Origin: G965197405 sp965197405
GTDB lineage: Bacteria; Chloroflexota; Dehalococcoidia; Lucifugimonadales; JAGWBF01
Length of the DNA stretch: 64,000 nucleotides
Assembly (NCBI GenBank): GCA_965197405.1
Contig: OZ240206.1
Span: forward strand, 1,922,001 to 1,986,000
Direction of reading: 5' to 3'
How positions within the stretch are numbered: the stretch's first letter is position 1; every line of letters starts with the position of its first letter. Below, piece after piece: positions 25,449 to 33,797 of this stretch. The notes beneath the pieces were generated by a model. That model was not told where the DNA came from. It ran no database searches and saw only the letters and a program-made list of their open reading frames with translations. The translations under genes were made by a program, and so were the position numbers.

Positions 25449-26825
25449 ATGCAGGAGCAGGAGCTACGTATATATGCGCCCACGGCTATCGTGGGCTACG
25501 GCTACAAGGATGAGTCCTTCCAGAGAGGGTTGGAGAAGAACCCGCACCTCATTGCCTGCGACGCGGGGAGCACCGACCCAGGCCCCAACTACCTGGGCAT
25601 GGGACAGGCCTTCGTGGGGCGGGACGCCGCCAAGCGAGACCTGAAGAGTATGCTCGTTGCAGGCCACGACCGCAAGATTCCCGTCGTCATAGGGACCAGC
25701 GGCGGCGCCGGGGGGGACCCTCATCTCGAATGGACGCGGGGAATCGTCGAGGAGATTGCCCGTGAAAACGACCTGCACTTCAAGATAGCCCTCATCCACT
25801 CGGAGCAGAGCAAGGGCTATGTGGGCGAGAAGCTGGAGGAGGGCAAGGTCAAGCCCCTGTGGCCTATGGGTCCCCTCACCGGCGAGACTGTAGACAGGAG
25901 CGCCAGTATAGTGGGCATGTCCGGCGTGGAGCCTTACATCGAGGCCCTGGGCCAGGGCGCTCAGGTCATCCTGGCGGGACGCTCCGACGATGCGGCCATC
26001 TTCGCGGCCCTGCCTATAAAAGAGGAGTTCGACCCGGCTCTGGGCTGGCTGGCCGGCAAGCTGCTGGAGTGTGGAGCAGCCTGCGCGGTCCCACGCCAGA
26101 AGTACGGCAGCGAGGGCCTGCTGGTGTCAATACGAGAGGACCATATACTGGTGGAGGCGGCCCATCCCGGCCTCCAGTGCACCCCCCTGAGCGTCGGCAC
26201 ATTCTTCCTCCACGAGAACGAGACGCCTCTCTACCACACCGAGCCTTCGGGCATCCTCGACCTCACGGACCTCCAGTTCGAGGCCGTGGACGACCGGACG
26301 GTGAAGGTTGCGGGGGCCAGGTTCGTGCCCTCGGAGAAGTACACCGTGCGCCTGGAAGGGGTGGAGTTTCTCGGATACCGCTGTATCTGCGTCTCCACGA
26401 CTCGCGACCCGGTGTTGGTGAGCTGCATAGACAGCTACCTGGACTCGGTGCGCGCCATCGCCCGCCAGCGAATAGAGGGCCTGGGAATAAGCGAGGACGA
26501 GTACAAGCTAGTGTACCGCGTAATCGGCAAGGACTCGGTCATGGGCAGCAGGGAGCCGGTGAAGGAGCTGAGCACCCACGAGTTGGGCGTAATCATAGAG
26601 GCCGTAGCCCCCACCCAGGAGATGGCTAACGAAATCGTGGGCATCGCCCGGCAGGCGACCAAGAACGGGCACTACAACGGGAAGCTGTGTGACGAGGGGT
26701 GCATTACCTTTCCCTACTCCCCCTCGGACATACCCGTTGGGCCTGTGTACCGCTTCAACATGCTGCACGTGGTGGAGCCGGAAACTCCCCTGGAGATGTT
26801 CCCCATAGAGTATGTAACGGTGTGA
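25449..26825 (+). CDS. AtuA-like protein (DUF1446)
   Basis: The 458-residue protein matches the large domain of AtuA, known from acyclic terpene utilisation in Pseudomonas, where its exact step is not settled. Segments include IVGYGYKDESFQRGLEKNP, IACDAGSTDPGPNYLGMGQA, VVIGTSGGAGGDPHLEW near residue 80, VILAGRSDDAAIFAALPI near 175 and GCITFPYSPSDIPVGPVYRF near the end. The DUF4387 domain follows as a separate gene 12 bases downstream. Many Dehalococcoidia carry several such pairs; a link to terpenes here is not shown by the neighbours. Confidence 0.87.
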   Translation: MQEQELRIYAPTAIVGYGYKDESFQRGLEKNPHLIACDAGSTDPGPNYLGMGQAFVGRDAAKRDLKSMLVAGHDRKIPVVIGTSGGAGGDPHLEWTRGIVEEIARENDLHFKIALIHSEQSKGYVGEKLEEGKVKPLWPMGPLTGETVDRSASIVGMSGVEPYIEALGQGAQVILAGRSDDAAIFAALPIKEEFDPALGWLAGKLLECGAACAVPRQKYGSEGLLVSIREDHILVEAAHPGLQCTPLSVGTFFLHENETPLYHTEPSGILDLTDLQFEAVDDRTVKVAGARFVPSEKYTVRLEGVEFLGYRCICVSTTRDPVLVSCIDSYLDSVRAIARQRIEGLGISEDEYKLVYRVIGKDSVMGSREPVKELSTHELGVIIEAVAPTQEMANEIVGIARQATKNGHYNGKLCDEGCITFPYSPSDIPVGPVYRFNMLHVVEPETPLEMFPIEYVTV

Positions 26826-26837
26826 GGTGCTTCAACC

Positions 26838-27149
26838 GTGGCCAGAATCAGGGATATTGCCGTCACATGCCGCAGCAAGAACGCCAGTCCCTTCCTGTTG
26901 ACCCTGGATATAGTCTTCCCCGACAGGGAGACCTTCGAGAAGGTGCGGGCGTCGGGCGTGATAAACAAGCAGCTTATATCCACGCTGTACAGCGTTCCGG
27001 TTGATGACGTGCTCCTGGTGGAGTTCCCACCCGCCAACGCCATCAAGGCCACCATTCCCCGGCTGCACGGTTCGGGGGACGTGGAAGACACTGACGTCTA
27101 CGGCGCTCAGCAGCACGCCCCCCTGATGGATGTGGAGGTGCCTCTCTGA
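26838..27149 (+). CDS. DUF4387 protein, partner of the AtuA-like gene
   Basis: The 103-residue protein contains ARIRDIAVTCRSKNASPFLL, DIVFPDRETFEKVRASGVIN and TIPRLHGSGDVEDTDVYGAQ, matching DUF4387. This domain is fused to, or encoded beside, AtuA-type proteins. The GTG start at 26838 follows GAGGTG after the upstream stop. The order and spacing say the two products act together. Confidence 0.87.
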   Translation: MARIRDIAVTCRSKNASPFLLTLDIVFPDRETFEKVRASGVINKQLISTLYSVPVDDVLLVEFPPANAIKATIPRLHGSGDVEDTDVYGAQQHAPLMDVEVPL

Positions 27150-27227
27150 GCAGTCGTGGCGTGCGGGGAGCCTGGTCCTTCCCTGGGGCGAGGGGAGGAG
27201 TCGAGGATGGTAATTATTTTTCTATCG

Positions 27228-27698
27228 TCAGGCATTCGAGCGGTCGGATAACGGCCCCATAGAAACGTCCCACCTGGGTTCTCGAATAGCCAAGGGAGGG
27301 GCGCCCTCTAGTCCATCCAGGGCAAGTAAGCGGTCATCATAAGTTTCGAGCAGGGGAACTCGCCACCTTAGAGCGGTGGCGACGTGAGCCGCATCAAGGG
27401 TAGTTAGATCTCGGCGCATTCTGATGAGGCGACGCACATGCTCGGCCATGAACCGGTCGAATGGGGCACGGACAACGTAGCGTCGACCAAAAAACTCCCT
27501 GATCATCTGTTCCGCAGTATCGTGAGGGACCGAGTTCCCTAGATGGGCTACCTCGGCCTCTGCAATGGTAGACGTAACTATCTCGTGGCTCCCCTCGCGC
27601 ATGTGGCTGATTATCTCGATGCAAGGCCGCGCACGCTCAGCCCCTTTCAGATAGTCTATGATGGTGCATGAACACCACACGCGCCTTTCTGCGGTCAT
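27228..27698 (-). CDS. PIN-domain protein lacking the first catalytic Asp
   Basis: The 156-residue protein has the PIN fold: RRVWCSCTIIDYLKG at the N-terminus, STIAEAEVAHLG with the conserved Glu, LTTLDAAHVATALRW with Asp, and LLETYDDRLLAL with the last Asp. In active PIN nucleases the first strand ends in Asp (WDSC in this subgroup); here the codon is TGT (Cys). Nuclease activity may therefore be lost or altered. It starts eight bases after the stop of the gene upstream, like a toxin in a VapBC-type pair, but its partner is not a typical antitoxin. Confidence 0.8.
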   Translation of the reverse strand: MTAERRVWCSCTIIDYLKGAERARPCIEIISHMREGSHEIVTSTIAEAEVAHLGNSVPHDTAEQMIREFFGRRYVVRAPFDRFMAEHVRRLIRMRRDLTTLDAAHVATALRWRVPLLETYDDRLLALDGLEGAPPLAIREPRWDVSMGPLSDRSNA

Positions 27699-27706
27699 GT
27701 TCCCCG

Positions 27707-28504
27707 TTAACCGCCCCGCGTGGCCCGGAGATACTCTATAGTGTCCATGTCTCCGGTCATATCAGGGATAGCCCCATACGTCGCTTGCGGCAAATATGGG
27801 TCCGGGGTGATGTCCAGCACATTTTCTATCCGAGTTACGGACCGTGGGACACCGTTTCTGAAATAGTTCACTTGGCCTTCAACGAGCACGGGCTTTTCCA
27901 GCAGTTCCCGTACACGCCCTTTCCAATCCGGACTATTAGGGAAGGCACAGCGCACCGGTGCACCGCTAATCTGCTCCCAAATGGTGAAGGTAGGCGCTCC
28001 TCCATGCAGGTTGATAGCCTCTAGCGTCCCTTCCAAGAAACCCGATACCGAATAGCCACCTCGTAGAATGGGTTCAACCTTGGTGGTAATGTCGCTCCGA
28101 ATCGTGGCTACCGGTTTCTCTAGGGAGAGTTCATCACCTACAGACACTAGGACCCTGCTCAAGCGTTCCCTACCCCTGAACAGCCTCCGCATCCGGGATA
28201 GATGTTGCAACGCATCTTCCGAAAAATAGTCCGGAGGGGCCGAGGTGCCCACTTCTGTCACAAGATTCAGTCCACGGGCAATAATATCTACTGCGTCAGC
28301 CTCTCCGGGCGGGGGTACAAGGGTAAGCGTTGGGGCCGTAGACTGGATTTTTCGCACTTGCCATAGGCGCCCATCTTTACGCCTGGTCGCGGAATAATCT
28401 ACGAAGCGTATAAGCCTGCAAATGTCTTCGATAGACTTTGCCACCATGCCTAAAGAGGCGAAATCCGTCTCGGGCTGCAATACGAAGGTTATATTTTCAG
28501 CCAT
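27707..28504 (-). CDS. Unknown protein encoded with the PIN protein
   Basis: The 265-residue protein starts at ATG 28504 with AAGGG upstream (MAENITFVLQPETDFASLGM). It is predicted soluble, with RFVDYSATRRKDGRLWQVRK, LTLVPPPGEADAVDIIARGL and RVRELLEKPVLVEGQVNYFR. I cannot place it in a named family. The PIN gene follows by eight bases, so it could act as the antitoxin or sensor half of a pair. Its start codon lies in the base of a hairpin (28503-28567), which suggests control of its translation. Confidence 0.65.
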   Translation of the reverse strand: MAENITFVLQPETDFASLGMVAKSIEDICRLIRFVDYSATRRKDGRLWQVRKIQSTAPTLTLVPPPGEADAVDIIARGLNLVTEVGTSAPPDYFSEDALQHLSRMRRLFRGRERLSRVLVSVGDELSLEKPVATIRSDITTKVEPILRGGYSVSGFLEGTLEAINLHGGAPTFTIWEQISGAPVRCAFPNSPDWKGRVRELLEKPVLVEGQVNYFRNGVPRSVTRIENVLDITPDPYLPQATYGAIPDMTGDMDTIEYLRATRGG

Positions 28505-28567
28505 GAGACACCCTTTTCTGCAACCTCCATAACGGGTTGCAGGGCCTCTTTTCCCTTCGTGTCTCAT
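28503..28567 (-). promoter_or_regulatory. Structured leader enclosing the start of the PIN-operon gene
   Basis: ATGAGACAC (28503-28511) pairs with GTGTCTCAT (28559-28567), and CTGCAACC (28518-28525) with GGTTGCAG (28535-28542) inside it. The outer stem covers the start codon and the bases after the AAGGG ribosome site. It could limit translation or bind a protein product. Confidence 0.6.
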
Positions 28568-28582
28568 AAAGGACGGGGCGGG

Positions 28583-30313
28583 CTAGCCCCTGCCGTGACG
28601 CAGGAGCTTGCCGGGTAGCGCGCCCGTTGCCTCTCCATCCTCGAAGCTTATCTGACCGTTCACCAGGGTCCAGCGGTATCCCTCGGGCCTCTGGACCCGC
28701 CTCCAATCGCCGCCGGGCAGGTCGTGGGCGACCTCCAGGGGACGCATGGCCAGCTTGTCCAGGTCGTACACCACTATGTCCGCGGGAGAGCCTCTGCGCA
28801 GGAAGCCCCGGTCCTGGAACCCGCCCACAAAGGCGGGTAGATAGCTCAGCTTGAAGTGGGCCTCTTCCAGGCTCACCAGGCCCTCGTCCCGCACCAGCCA
28901 GATTAGCAGGTCCGTGGCGAAGCCTCCGCCGGTCTGGAACTTGAGGTGCGCGCCTCCATCGGATAGGCCGGGGATTACGTAGGGTGAGTGGACTATCTCT
29001 GCCGTGGCGTGAGGGTTGTCGCGCTCCTGCGGGGCCAGGAACTCCGTCTGAAGGTCGTCCTCCACCACGATGTCCAGCAGAGCATCAACTATGTGCTTGC
29101 CCTCCTTCTGGGCGATTTGGCTGACGCTCTGCCCCACGTAGTGCTCGAAGTCCTGACGCCCCACTTGCTCTACGATTAGGCCCGCCACGGAGCCACGGAT
29201 GACGACACCGGGCCGGACGCCGGCGTCCCAGTCCGCGCGCAGGGCGGCCCGCATCCGGTGGTCTTGCATCTTGGCCTTGCGCTCCTCGGGAGTCCCCAGA
29301 GTCACCTGCCTCCAGGCGGCGCTGTCGTCAAAGAGATTCCAGTCCTCGAATGTGAACTCCTGGCCGCCCCGCTCGGTTATGCCCTGGCCGTACACCCGCA
29401 CCCGCTTCCTGGCGCACTCCTCCAGCCAGCGAAGCCTTCCCCGGTGCTGGTCCGGGTTGTTGGCGAAGGGAATCACCGCCTGGTAGAGGACCGGCCGGTT
29501 GGCTGCCTCGGCCACCTTCTCGAAGAGGGTCATTGCCGATTCATGTATGGGGTCGCTCTCCACGGCCTCGCCACGGTAGGCAAGCTCTATGAAACCCTCG
29601 TCCCGCTCCCCCAGCACGCGGGCGAAGGCGAGCAGCTCCTCATCCGTCATGTGGTCCGTGATCATGGGCGTGCCGTCGTAGTCCCGCTGGATGGACTCAG
29701 GCCCATTGACCTGTGCAGACCAGCCACAGGCCCCGGCATCCATGCCCTCGTGCACGAGGCGGCACATCTCCTTCAGCTCCGCTTCAGTAGGGCGTCTCCC
29801 CTTGGCCTGGTCATACCCCATTACCCAGGCATATATGGGCGTCAATGGCACGTAGCTAATCACATTGATTCCCTTGGGCATGCGGTCCAGGCTATCCAGG
29901 AAATCGGGGAAGGTCACCCAGTCCCACAGCATCCCCAGCTTCATGGGTTCGTAGGGAATGGACTCGTTGCGAGTCATCGCCATCATCAGCCGGTCCTGGT
30001 CCGCCTCATTCGCCGCGCACGGGGCAAAGCCGAACCCGCAGTTGCCGATGGCTACCGAGGTCACTCCATGCCACGCCGATACCGTGCAGTAGGGGTCCCA
30101 CTGTATCTGGGCGTCGTAGTGCGTGTGCAGGTCCACGAAACCGGGGGCGACGATGAGGCCTGACGCGTCCAGCACCCTGCCGGCGCTGCTGTTGTGCAGG
30201 CCGCCGATCTTGGCGATTCTTCCGTCCTTGATGGCCAGGTCGCTAACGTAACGCGGCGTGCGCGTGCCGTCAACAATTGTTCCTCCCTTGATGATAATGT
30301 CATACTCCGCCAT
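28583..30313 (-). CDS. N-acyl-D-amino-acid deacylase-like amidohydrolase, second copy
   Basis: The 576-residue protein is a diverged paralogue of the one at 15454-17178. It starts AEYDIIIKGGTIVDGTRTPR, has GFVDLHTHYDAQIQWDPYC with the metal HxH near residue 66, CGWSAQVNGPESIQRDYDG near 197, and LSDGGAHLKFQTGGGFATDL near 450. AAAGGAG precedes the ATG. The substrate is unknown. It is followed after 78 bases by the PIN-pair operon on the same strand, though the leader hairpin suggests separate control. Confidence 0.87.
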   Translation of the reverse strand: MAEYDIIIKGGTIVDGTRTPRYVSDLAIKDGRIAKIGGLHNSSAGRVLDASGLIVAPGFVDLHTHYDAQIQWDPYCTVSAWHGVTSVAIGNCGFGFAPCAANEADQDRLMMAMTRNESIPYEPMKLGMLWDWVTFPDFLDSLDRMPKGINVISYVPLTPIYAWVMGYDQAKGRRPTEAELKEMCRLVHEGMDAGACGWSAQVNGPESIQRDYDGTPMITDHMTDEELLAFARVLGERDEGFIELAYRGEAVESDPIHESAMTLFEKVAEAANRPVLYQAVIPFANNPDQHRGRLRWLEECARKRVRVYGQGITERGGQEFTFEDWNLFDDSAAWRQVTLGTPEERKAKMQDHRMRAALRADWDAGVRPGVVIRGSVAGLIVEQVGRQDFEHYVGQSVSQIAQKEGKHIVDALLDIVVEDDLQTEFLAPQERDNPHATAEIVHSPYVIPGLSDGGAHLKFQTGGGFATDLLIWLVRDEGLVSLEEAHFKLSYLPAFVGGFQDRGFLRRGSPADIVVYDLDKLAMRPLEVAHDLPGGDWRRVQRPEGYRWTLVNGQISFEDGEATGALPGKLLRHGRG

Positions 30314-30519
30314 CTCCGCACTCCTTTCCGCATCGCTGAATTCTGAGACGAGTATACAGTAACGTCACGCAGGCGTCCATCGGCCCCTAAGCTGAGCTTG
30401 ACGATATTCGGAGGCGGCACTACAATTGCCTCGTCAAGACTGGCGCAGTCTTCGGTCGCATATACGGATAATCGCATCCACCCAAACTCTGTAGGCCGAG
30501 AAGTGAGACTAGGTGAGGT

Positions 30520-30969
30520 ATGAGTGAAGTCCTCAAGCTGATTGGCGAGCTTCAACGTTCCATGAGCGAGACCCTGTCCCGGCTAAAGGACCTGACGGAT
30601 GCGCACCTAGACCATGCCTGCTCTCACGGGTGCGCCATGGGCGATGGAGTCAGGGGCCTGCTGGTGCATAACATTGACCACGAACGGATGCACCTGGGCC
30701 AGATACACAACATCAGGTTCGAGCTGAAGACCATGCAGCGAGATTACATCGCTCGTCTCATGGCGGAATGGCTCCGAGAGCGAGCAGCCCTGGCCTCGGC
30801 GCTGGTGGGACTGCCGGACGAGGCCCTGGATATGCGCATAGGAAAGCAGGAGTGGACCATTCGCGAGACCATCGAGCATAACCTCTACTGGGAGAAAAAC
30901 TCGGTGGAGCACCTGGTACACGAGCAGGAGCTGAGGTTGGCGGACTCCCCCGCGGGGGAGTCTATATGA
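30520..30969 (+). CDS. DinB-like four-helix protein
   Basis: The 149-residue protein is all-helical with metal-site histidines spaced as in DinB/YfiT proteins: GLLVHNIDHERMHLGQIHNI near residue 45-65 and WTIRETIEHNLYWEKNSVEH near 110-130. This superfamily includes mycothiol- and bacillithiol-dependent transferases and maleylpyruvate isomerases; the thiol cofactor here is unknown. It is divergent from the deacylase-like gene. Confidence 0.75.
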   Translation: MSEVLKLIGELQRSMSETLSRLKDLTDAHLDHACSHGCAMGDGVRGLLVHNIDHERMHLGQIHNIRFELKTMQRDYIARLMAEWLRERAALASALVGLPDEALDMRIGKQEWTIRETIEHNLYWEKNSVEHLVHEQELRLADSPAGESI

Positions 30970-31331
30970 CTGAGGGATAACGTATGCTTGCCCACGCTCT
31001 TTCCTGAATGGGAAGCGAGCACATACTTTTCAGTGACGACTTCCCGTATGGAGACTCAGGTCCCCCGAATCGGTGCGCCGGTCCTTGAAGCTGCCGGTTA
31101 CCGGCGAAGCCAGAGGAAAGCTCTCTGGGACAGATGTGCCTGGTACTATGCCGTTGGCGACAGGCAGCATTCGCACCGTACATGGCATAAACCCTGGGCA
31201 CGCCGCTGGCCAAGACGGTGTAGATGCCTATTGGGCAAGTAGGATATAATAAATCGAAGACAGTTCCTGAAGAGTTTAATACCTGCCTATGGCAAAATAG
31301 CTAGGTTGAACTTTCGCAAATCTCGCAGCAC
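30970..31331. other. Spacer before tRNA-Val
   Basis: No gene is supported. TATAAT at 31245-31250 is about 80 bases before the tRNA and is the likely -10 of its promoter; no convincing -35 is seen. Confidence 0.45.
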
Positions 31332-31408
31332 GGGCGGTTAGCTCAGCTGGTTAGAGCACCTGCTTTACACGCAGGGGGTCAGAGGTTCGAGTCCTCTACT
31401 GCCCACCA
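31332..31408 (+). tRNA. tRNA-Val (anticodon TAC), CCA encoded
   Basis: GGGCGGT (31332-31338) pairs with ACTGCCC (31398-31404) with one G-T. The D arm TTAGCTCAGCTGGTTAGAG, anticodon stem CCTGC/GCAGG around loop TTTACAC (anticodon TAC) and T arm AGAGGTTCGAGTCCTCT are canonical, followed by A-CCA. It lies at the left edge of the defence island, a common integration point. Confidence 0.97.
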
Positions 31409-31687
31409 AACTTGACGATAGACAGAACCGTCTTTGAGATGTGGATGAACCTGTCAGGCACGCAGAAGTCTGTCGCGGCACATGCATAGCGATGCCTTCC
31501 TTTCCAACGGGCCTATGTCTTCCTCGGTCTGACTCGACCGGTTGGGCCCCCGGCTGGCAACCAACAAATACTTGGTTCCGTCTCGAGTCTCCTCTGAGGA
31601 ATCTCTCTTCCCGTTCCAATCCAGCGAACTCTCTCCTACCGGGTTAGACTGTCCTGTAAGAGGGCTGGGCTGGTCCACATTCCAGCG

Positions 31688-31716
31688 TTGTTGAGTGTAA
31701 GGGTTAATGCTACAAT
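31688..31716 (+). promoter_or_regulatory. Promoter for the AbiEi-like gene
   Basis: TTGTTG (31688-31693), 17 bases, TACAAT (31711-31716), 29 bases before ATG 31745. Between the tRNA and this point (31409-31687) no gene can be supported. Confidence 0.55.
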
Positions 31717-31744
31717 TCTGACATGTTTGGAGGGAAAGGTGCCG

Positions 31745-32341
31745 ATGACGAGTTTGCCGGAACAGATCGTGGCCTACGCAGCTGCCTTGCCTGAAGGTGC
31801 GCCGTTGCATCCAAAAGCGTTACTCCATTTGGGAAGCCGTCCAGCCATAGACCAGGCGTTGTCCCGCCTGGCCAAGAAAGGAAGCTTGATACGAGTCTGC
31901 CACGGCATCTACGTATGTCCAGTGGCGACACGCTTCGGTTCTCACCCTCCTCCGGTCGAGAAGGTGATCGCATCCCTTTCGGCACTCTGGGGCGAGACGA
32001 TAGTGCCTTGCGGAGGCACTGCAGCAAACGCCCTGGGACTTACTACCCAGATGCCGGTGAAGTCCGTGTACCTGACCTCCGGACCCAACCGCAATCTGAA
32101 GCTCGGGGAGTTAACTGTGGCCTTGCGTCATGCTCCACGTTGGCAACTCGCGGCGCCATACCGACCAGCCGGTGAAGCTGTTCGTGCACTCTCCTGGCTG
32201 GGCCCTGACGAGGTGGAGGACAGCTTGGAATTGATAGGACGCAAACTCTCCTCGGAGGACCTTGAGGAGTTGACGGCGTTGCGGGCAATCATGCCGAACT
32301 GGATCGCCGAACCTACTAGCGCGTTAGTCGCTGATGGTTGA
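31745..32341 (+). CDS. AbiEi/DUF6088-like antitoxin, no toxin partner
   Basis: ATG 31745 follows GGAGGGAAAGG and gives 198 residues. The N-terminal winged helix (VAYAAALPEGAPLHPKALLH, DQALSRLAKKGSLIRVCHGIYV) and the C-terminal domain (VPCGGTAANALGLTTQMPVK, VYLTSGPNRNLKLGELTVAL) match AbiEi-type antitoxins of type IV systems (DUF6088). In those systems the AbiEii nucleotidyltransferase toxin follows; none is present here. The next genes are the methyltransferase cassette. It may be an orphan regulator or the remnant of a lost pair. Confidence 0.8.
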   Translation: MTSLPEQIVAYAAALPEGAPLHPKALLHLGSRPAIDQALSRLAKKGSLIRVCHGIYVCPVATRFGSHPPPVEKVIASLSALWGETIVPCGGTAANALGLTTQMPVKSVYLTSGPNRNLKLGELTVALRHAPRWQLAAPYRPAGEAVRALSWLGPDEVEDSLELIGRKLSSEDLEELTALRAIMPNWIAEPTSALVADG

Positions 32342-32379
32342 CGCACTCCATCGATGAATGCAGATAGAGGGGCAAGAAG

Positions 32380-32520
32380 TTGCAGGATGACACCGTGAAT
32401 GGTGAGGAGCAAGTGCTCTTTGGTCCATTGCCCGGCGTGCGCATGCACGTGGAGATTGAGTTCGTTTCTCCAGTCCGGCTCATCCAGTTCTCGCGCGGAT
32501 CTGCAACTCAACCAGCCTAA
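32380..32520 (+). CDS. Possible 46-residue small protein before the methyltransferase
   Basis: TTG 32380 (GAGGGG ten bases upstream) or GTG 32395 (AGGAT upstream) opens a frame ending TAA 32518-32520. It reads VNGEEQVLFGPLPGVRMHVE and VSPVRLIQFSRGSATQPA. It lies 20 bases before the methyltransferase ATG in the same direction. The composition looks protein-like, but it is short and no family is recognised, so it may be chance. Confidence 0.35.
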   Translation: MQDDTVNGEEQVLFGPLPGVRMHVEIEFVSPVRLIQFSRGSATQPA

Positions 32521-32540
32521 AGTGGTCTTAGGATAGACGG

Positions 32541-33797
32541 ATGACAAGAGCCACTCAAATACAAGCGCCGATACTCCCTCAGGGGTTCGAATACCGACCG
32601 GAACTGACGCCGGCCGCCACATCTCGGGAACTTAAAGCTGCCGCTAGGCATAGATGGTATTACTTCCCTCACAGCTTCTCTCACCGATTGGTAAGCAGAG
32701 TGCTCGACCACTGGGAGTTCCCACCAAATGGAACCTTGGCCGACAACTTTGTTGGATCCGGAACAACTCTGTTGACAGCCCAGGAACGAGGTTTGACCGC
32801 CGTCGGATTCGATCTTTCACCATTGGCCGTGACGATAGCAAACACTAAGGTTGCCTCCTACAAGACAGAGGACCTCAACCGAGCATTGCAGACAATCCTC
32901 TGCGGTAGTTCATCTGGCCTTCCACAGGTTCCAGAACGACTCTCGAAGGCCTTTACCGAACAGGAACTTGAGGAAATCTTCGCCCTACTTGAGCCAATCA
33001 GCGAGTTGCAGGACACAACACGGTACTTTTTTCTTGTGGCACTACTGTGGACGGTCAGAGCCTTTAGTAGAGCTGTTCCAGACGGCGGGTGGTTCAGGTG
33101 GCAGACATGGTCGGACCGTAGCAGGGAGATAAAGCAGTCATTTGAGTCTACAGTTTCATGCATGTTGGCAGATGTCGCCACAGTGAATTGGACCGACGAT
33201 ATTCCGTTCGCGCAAGCCTACATCGCTGATGCTCGGAAGCTACCACGCCCGTGTGACTCCGTCGATGGCTTCATTACCTCGCCTCCGTATGCGAACCGCC
33301 ACGACTATTCCCGTGTCTTCCATATAGACTTGCTGCTCTTAGGGGTAGCTGAGTCTCAAATAACCAAATTGCGTCACGGATCAATTCGTTCGCACGTAGA
33401 GGCCACCCCCCCCAATGGTTATAGGAGAGCTCTAGAAGGCTATCGCACAACTGAACCGCTCGGGGAGATTATTGAGCAATTGCCCCCTAACGCCGATGCC
33501 AGAATCAGGCCAATGCTGGAGGGTTACTTCGAAGATATTTATCTGTCTTTACTTGAGATGAGAAGGGTTCTACGTCCTGGGGGGCGAGCAGCTTACGTGG
33601 TTGGAAATGTCCGCCACGCCGGGGTAATGGTTCCGGTGGACGAAATACTGGCGGCCTTAGCAGTTCAAGCCGGACTCAAGTTTGAGGCGGCGTGGGTACT
33701 CAGATTTCGAGGCAACAGTGCCCAGCAGATGGCGAGTTATGGACGAGAGCCGGCTCGTGAAACAGTAGTACTTCTGTCTAAAGTGGTAGAACAATGA
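32541..33797 (+). CDS. DNA methyltransferase (amino-methyltransferase, SPPY motif)
   Basis: The 418-residue protein has DNFVGSGTTLLTAQERGLTA near residue 68 (SAM motif I) and GFITSPPYANRHDYSRVFHI near 245 (catalytic motif IV, SPPY). Motif I precedes IV in the order typical of the gamma/zeta classes, and SPPY favours N4-cytosine or N6-adenine methylation. VLRPGGRAAYVVGNVRHAG near 345 is the later core strand. AGGAT precedes the ATG. It is the first gene of a four-gene coupled cassette and overlaps the next gene by ATGA. In context it probably marks host DNA to protect it from its partners. Confidence 0.87.
   Translation: MTRATQIQAPILPQGFEYRPELTPAATSRELKAAARHRWYYFPHSFSHRLVSRVLDHWEFPPNGTLADNFVGSGTTLLTAQERGLTAVGFDLSPLAVTIANTKVASYKTEDLNRALQTILCGSSSGLPQVPERLSKAFTEQELEEIFALLEPISELQDTTRYFFLVALLWTVRAFSRAVPDGGWFRWQTWSDRSREIKQSFESTVSCMLADVATVNWTDDIPFAQAYIADARKLPRPCDSVDGFITSPPYANRHDYSRVFHIDLLLLGVAESQITKLRHGSIRSHVEATPPNGYRRALEGYRTTEPLGEIIEQLPPNADARIRPMLEGYFEDIYLSLLEMRRVLRPGGRAAYVVGNVRHAGVMVPVDEILAALAVQAGLKFEAAWVLRFRGNSAQQMASYGREPARETVVLLSKVVEQ

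Noticed and set aside
31365..31619. Minus-strand open frame of 84 codons ending GSRGLEPLTPCV
   Set aside because: It is read from the complement of the tRNA-Val gene; this SRGLEPLT tail is a known false translation of tRNA sequence.
31409..31744. Integrase remnant or att repeat next to tRNA-Val
   Set aside because: No recombinase motif and no repeat of the tRNA 3' end could be found in the window by eye.
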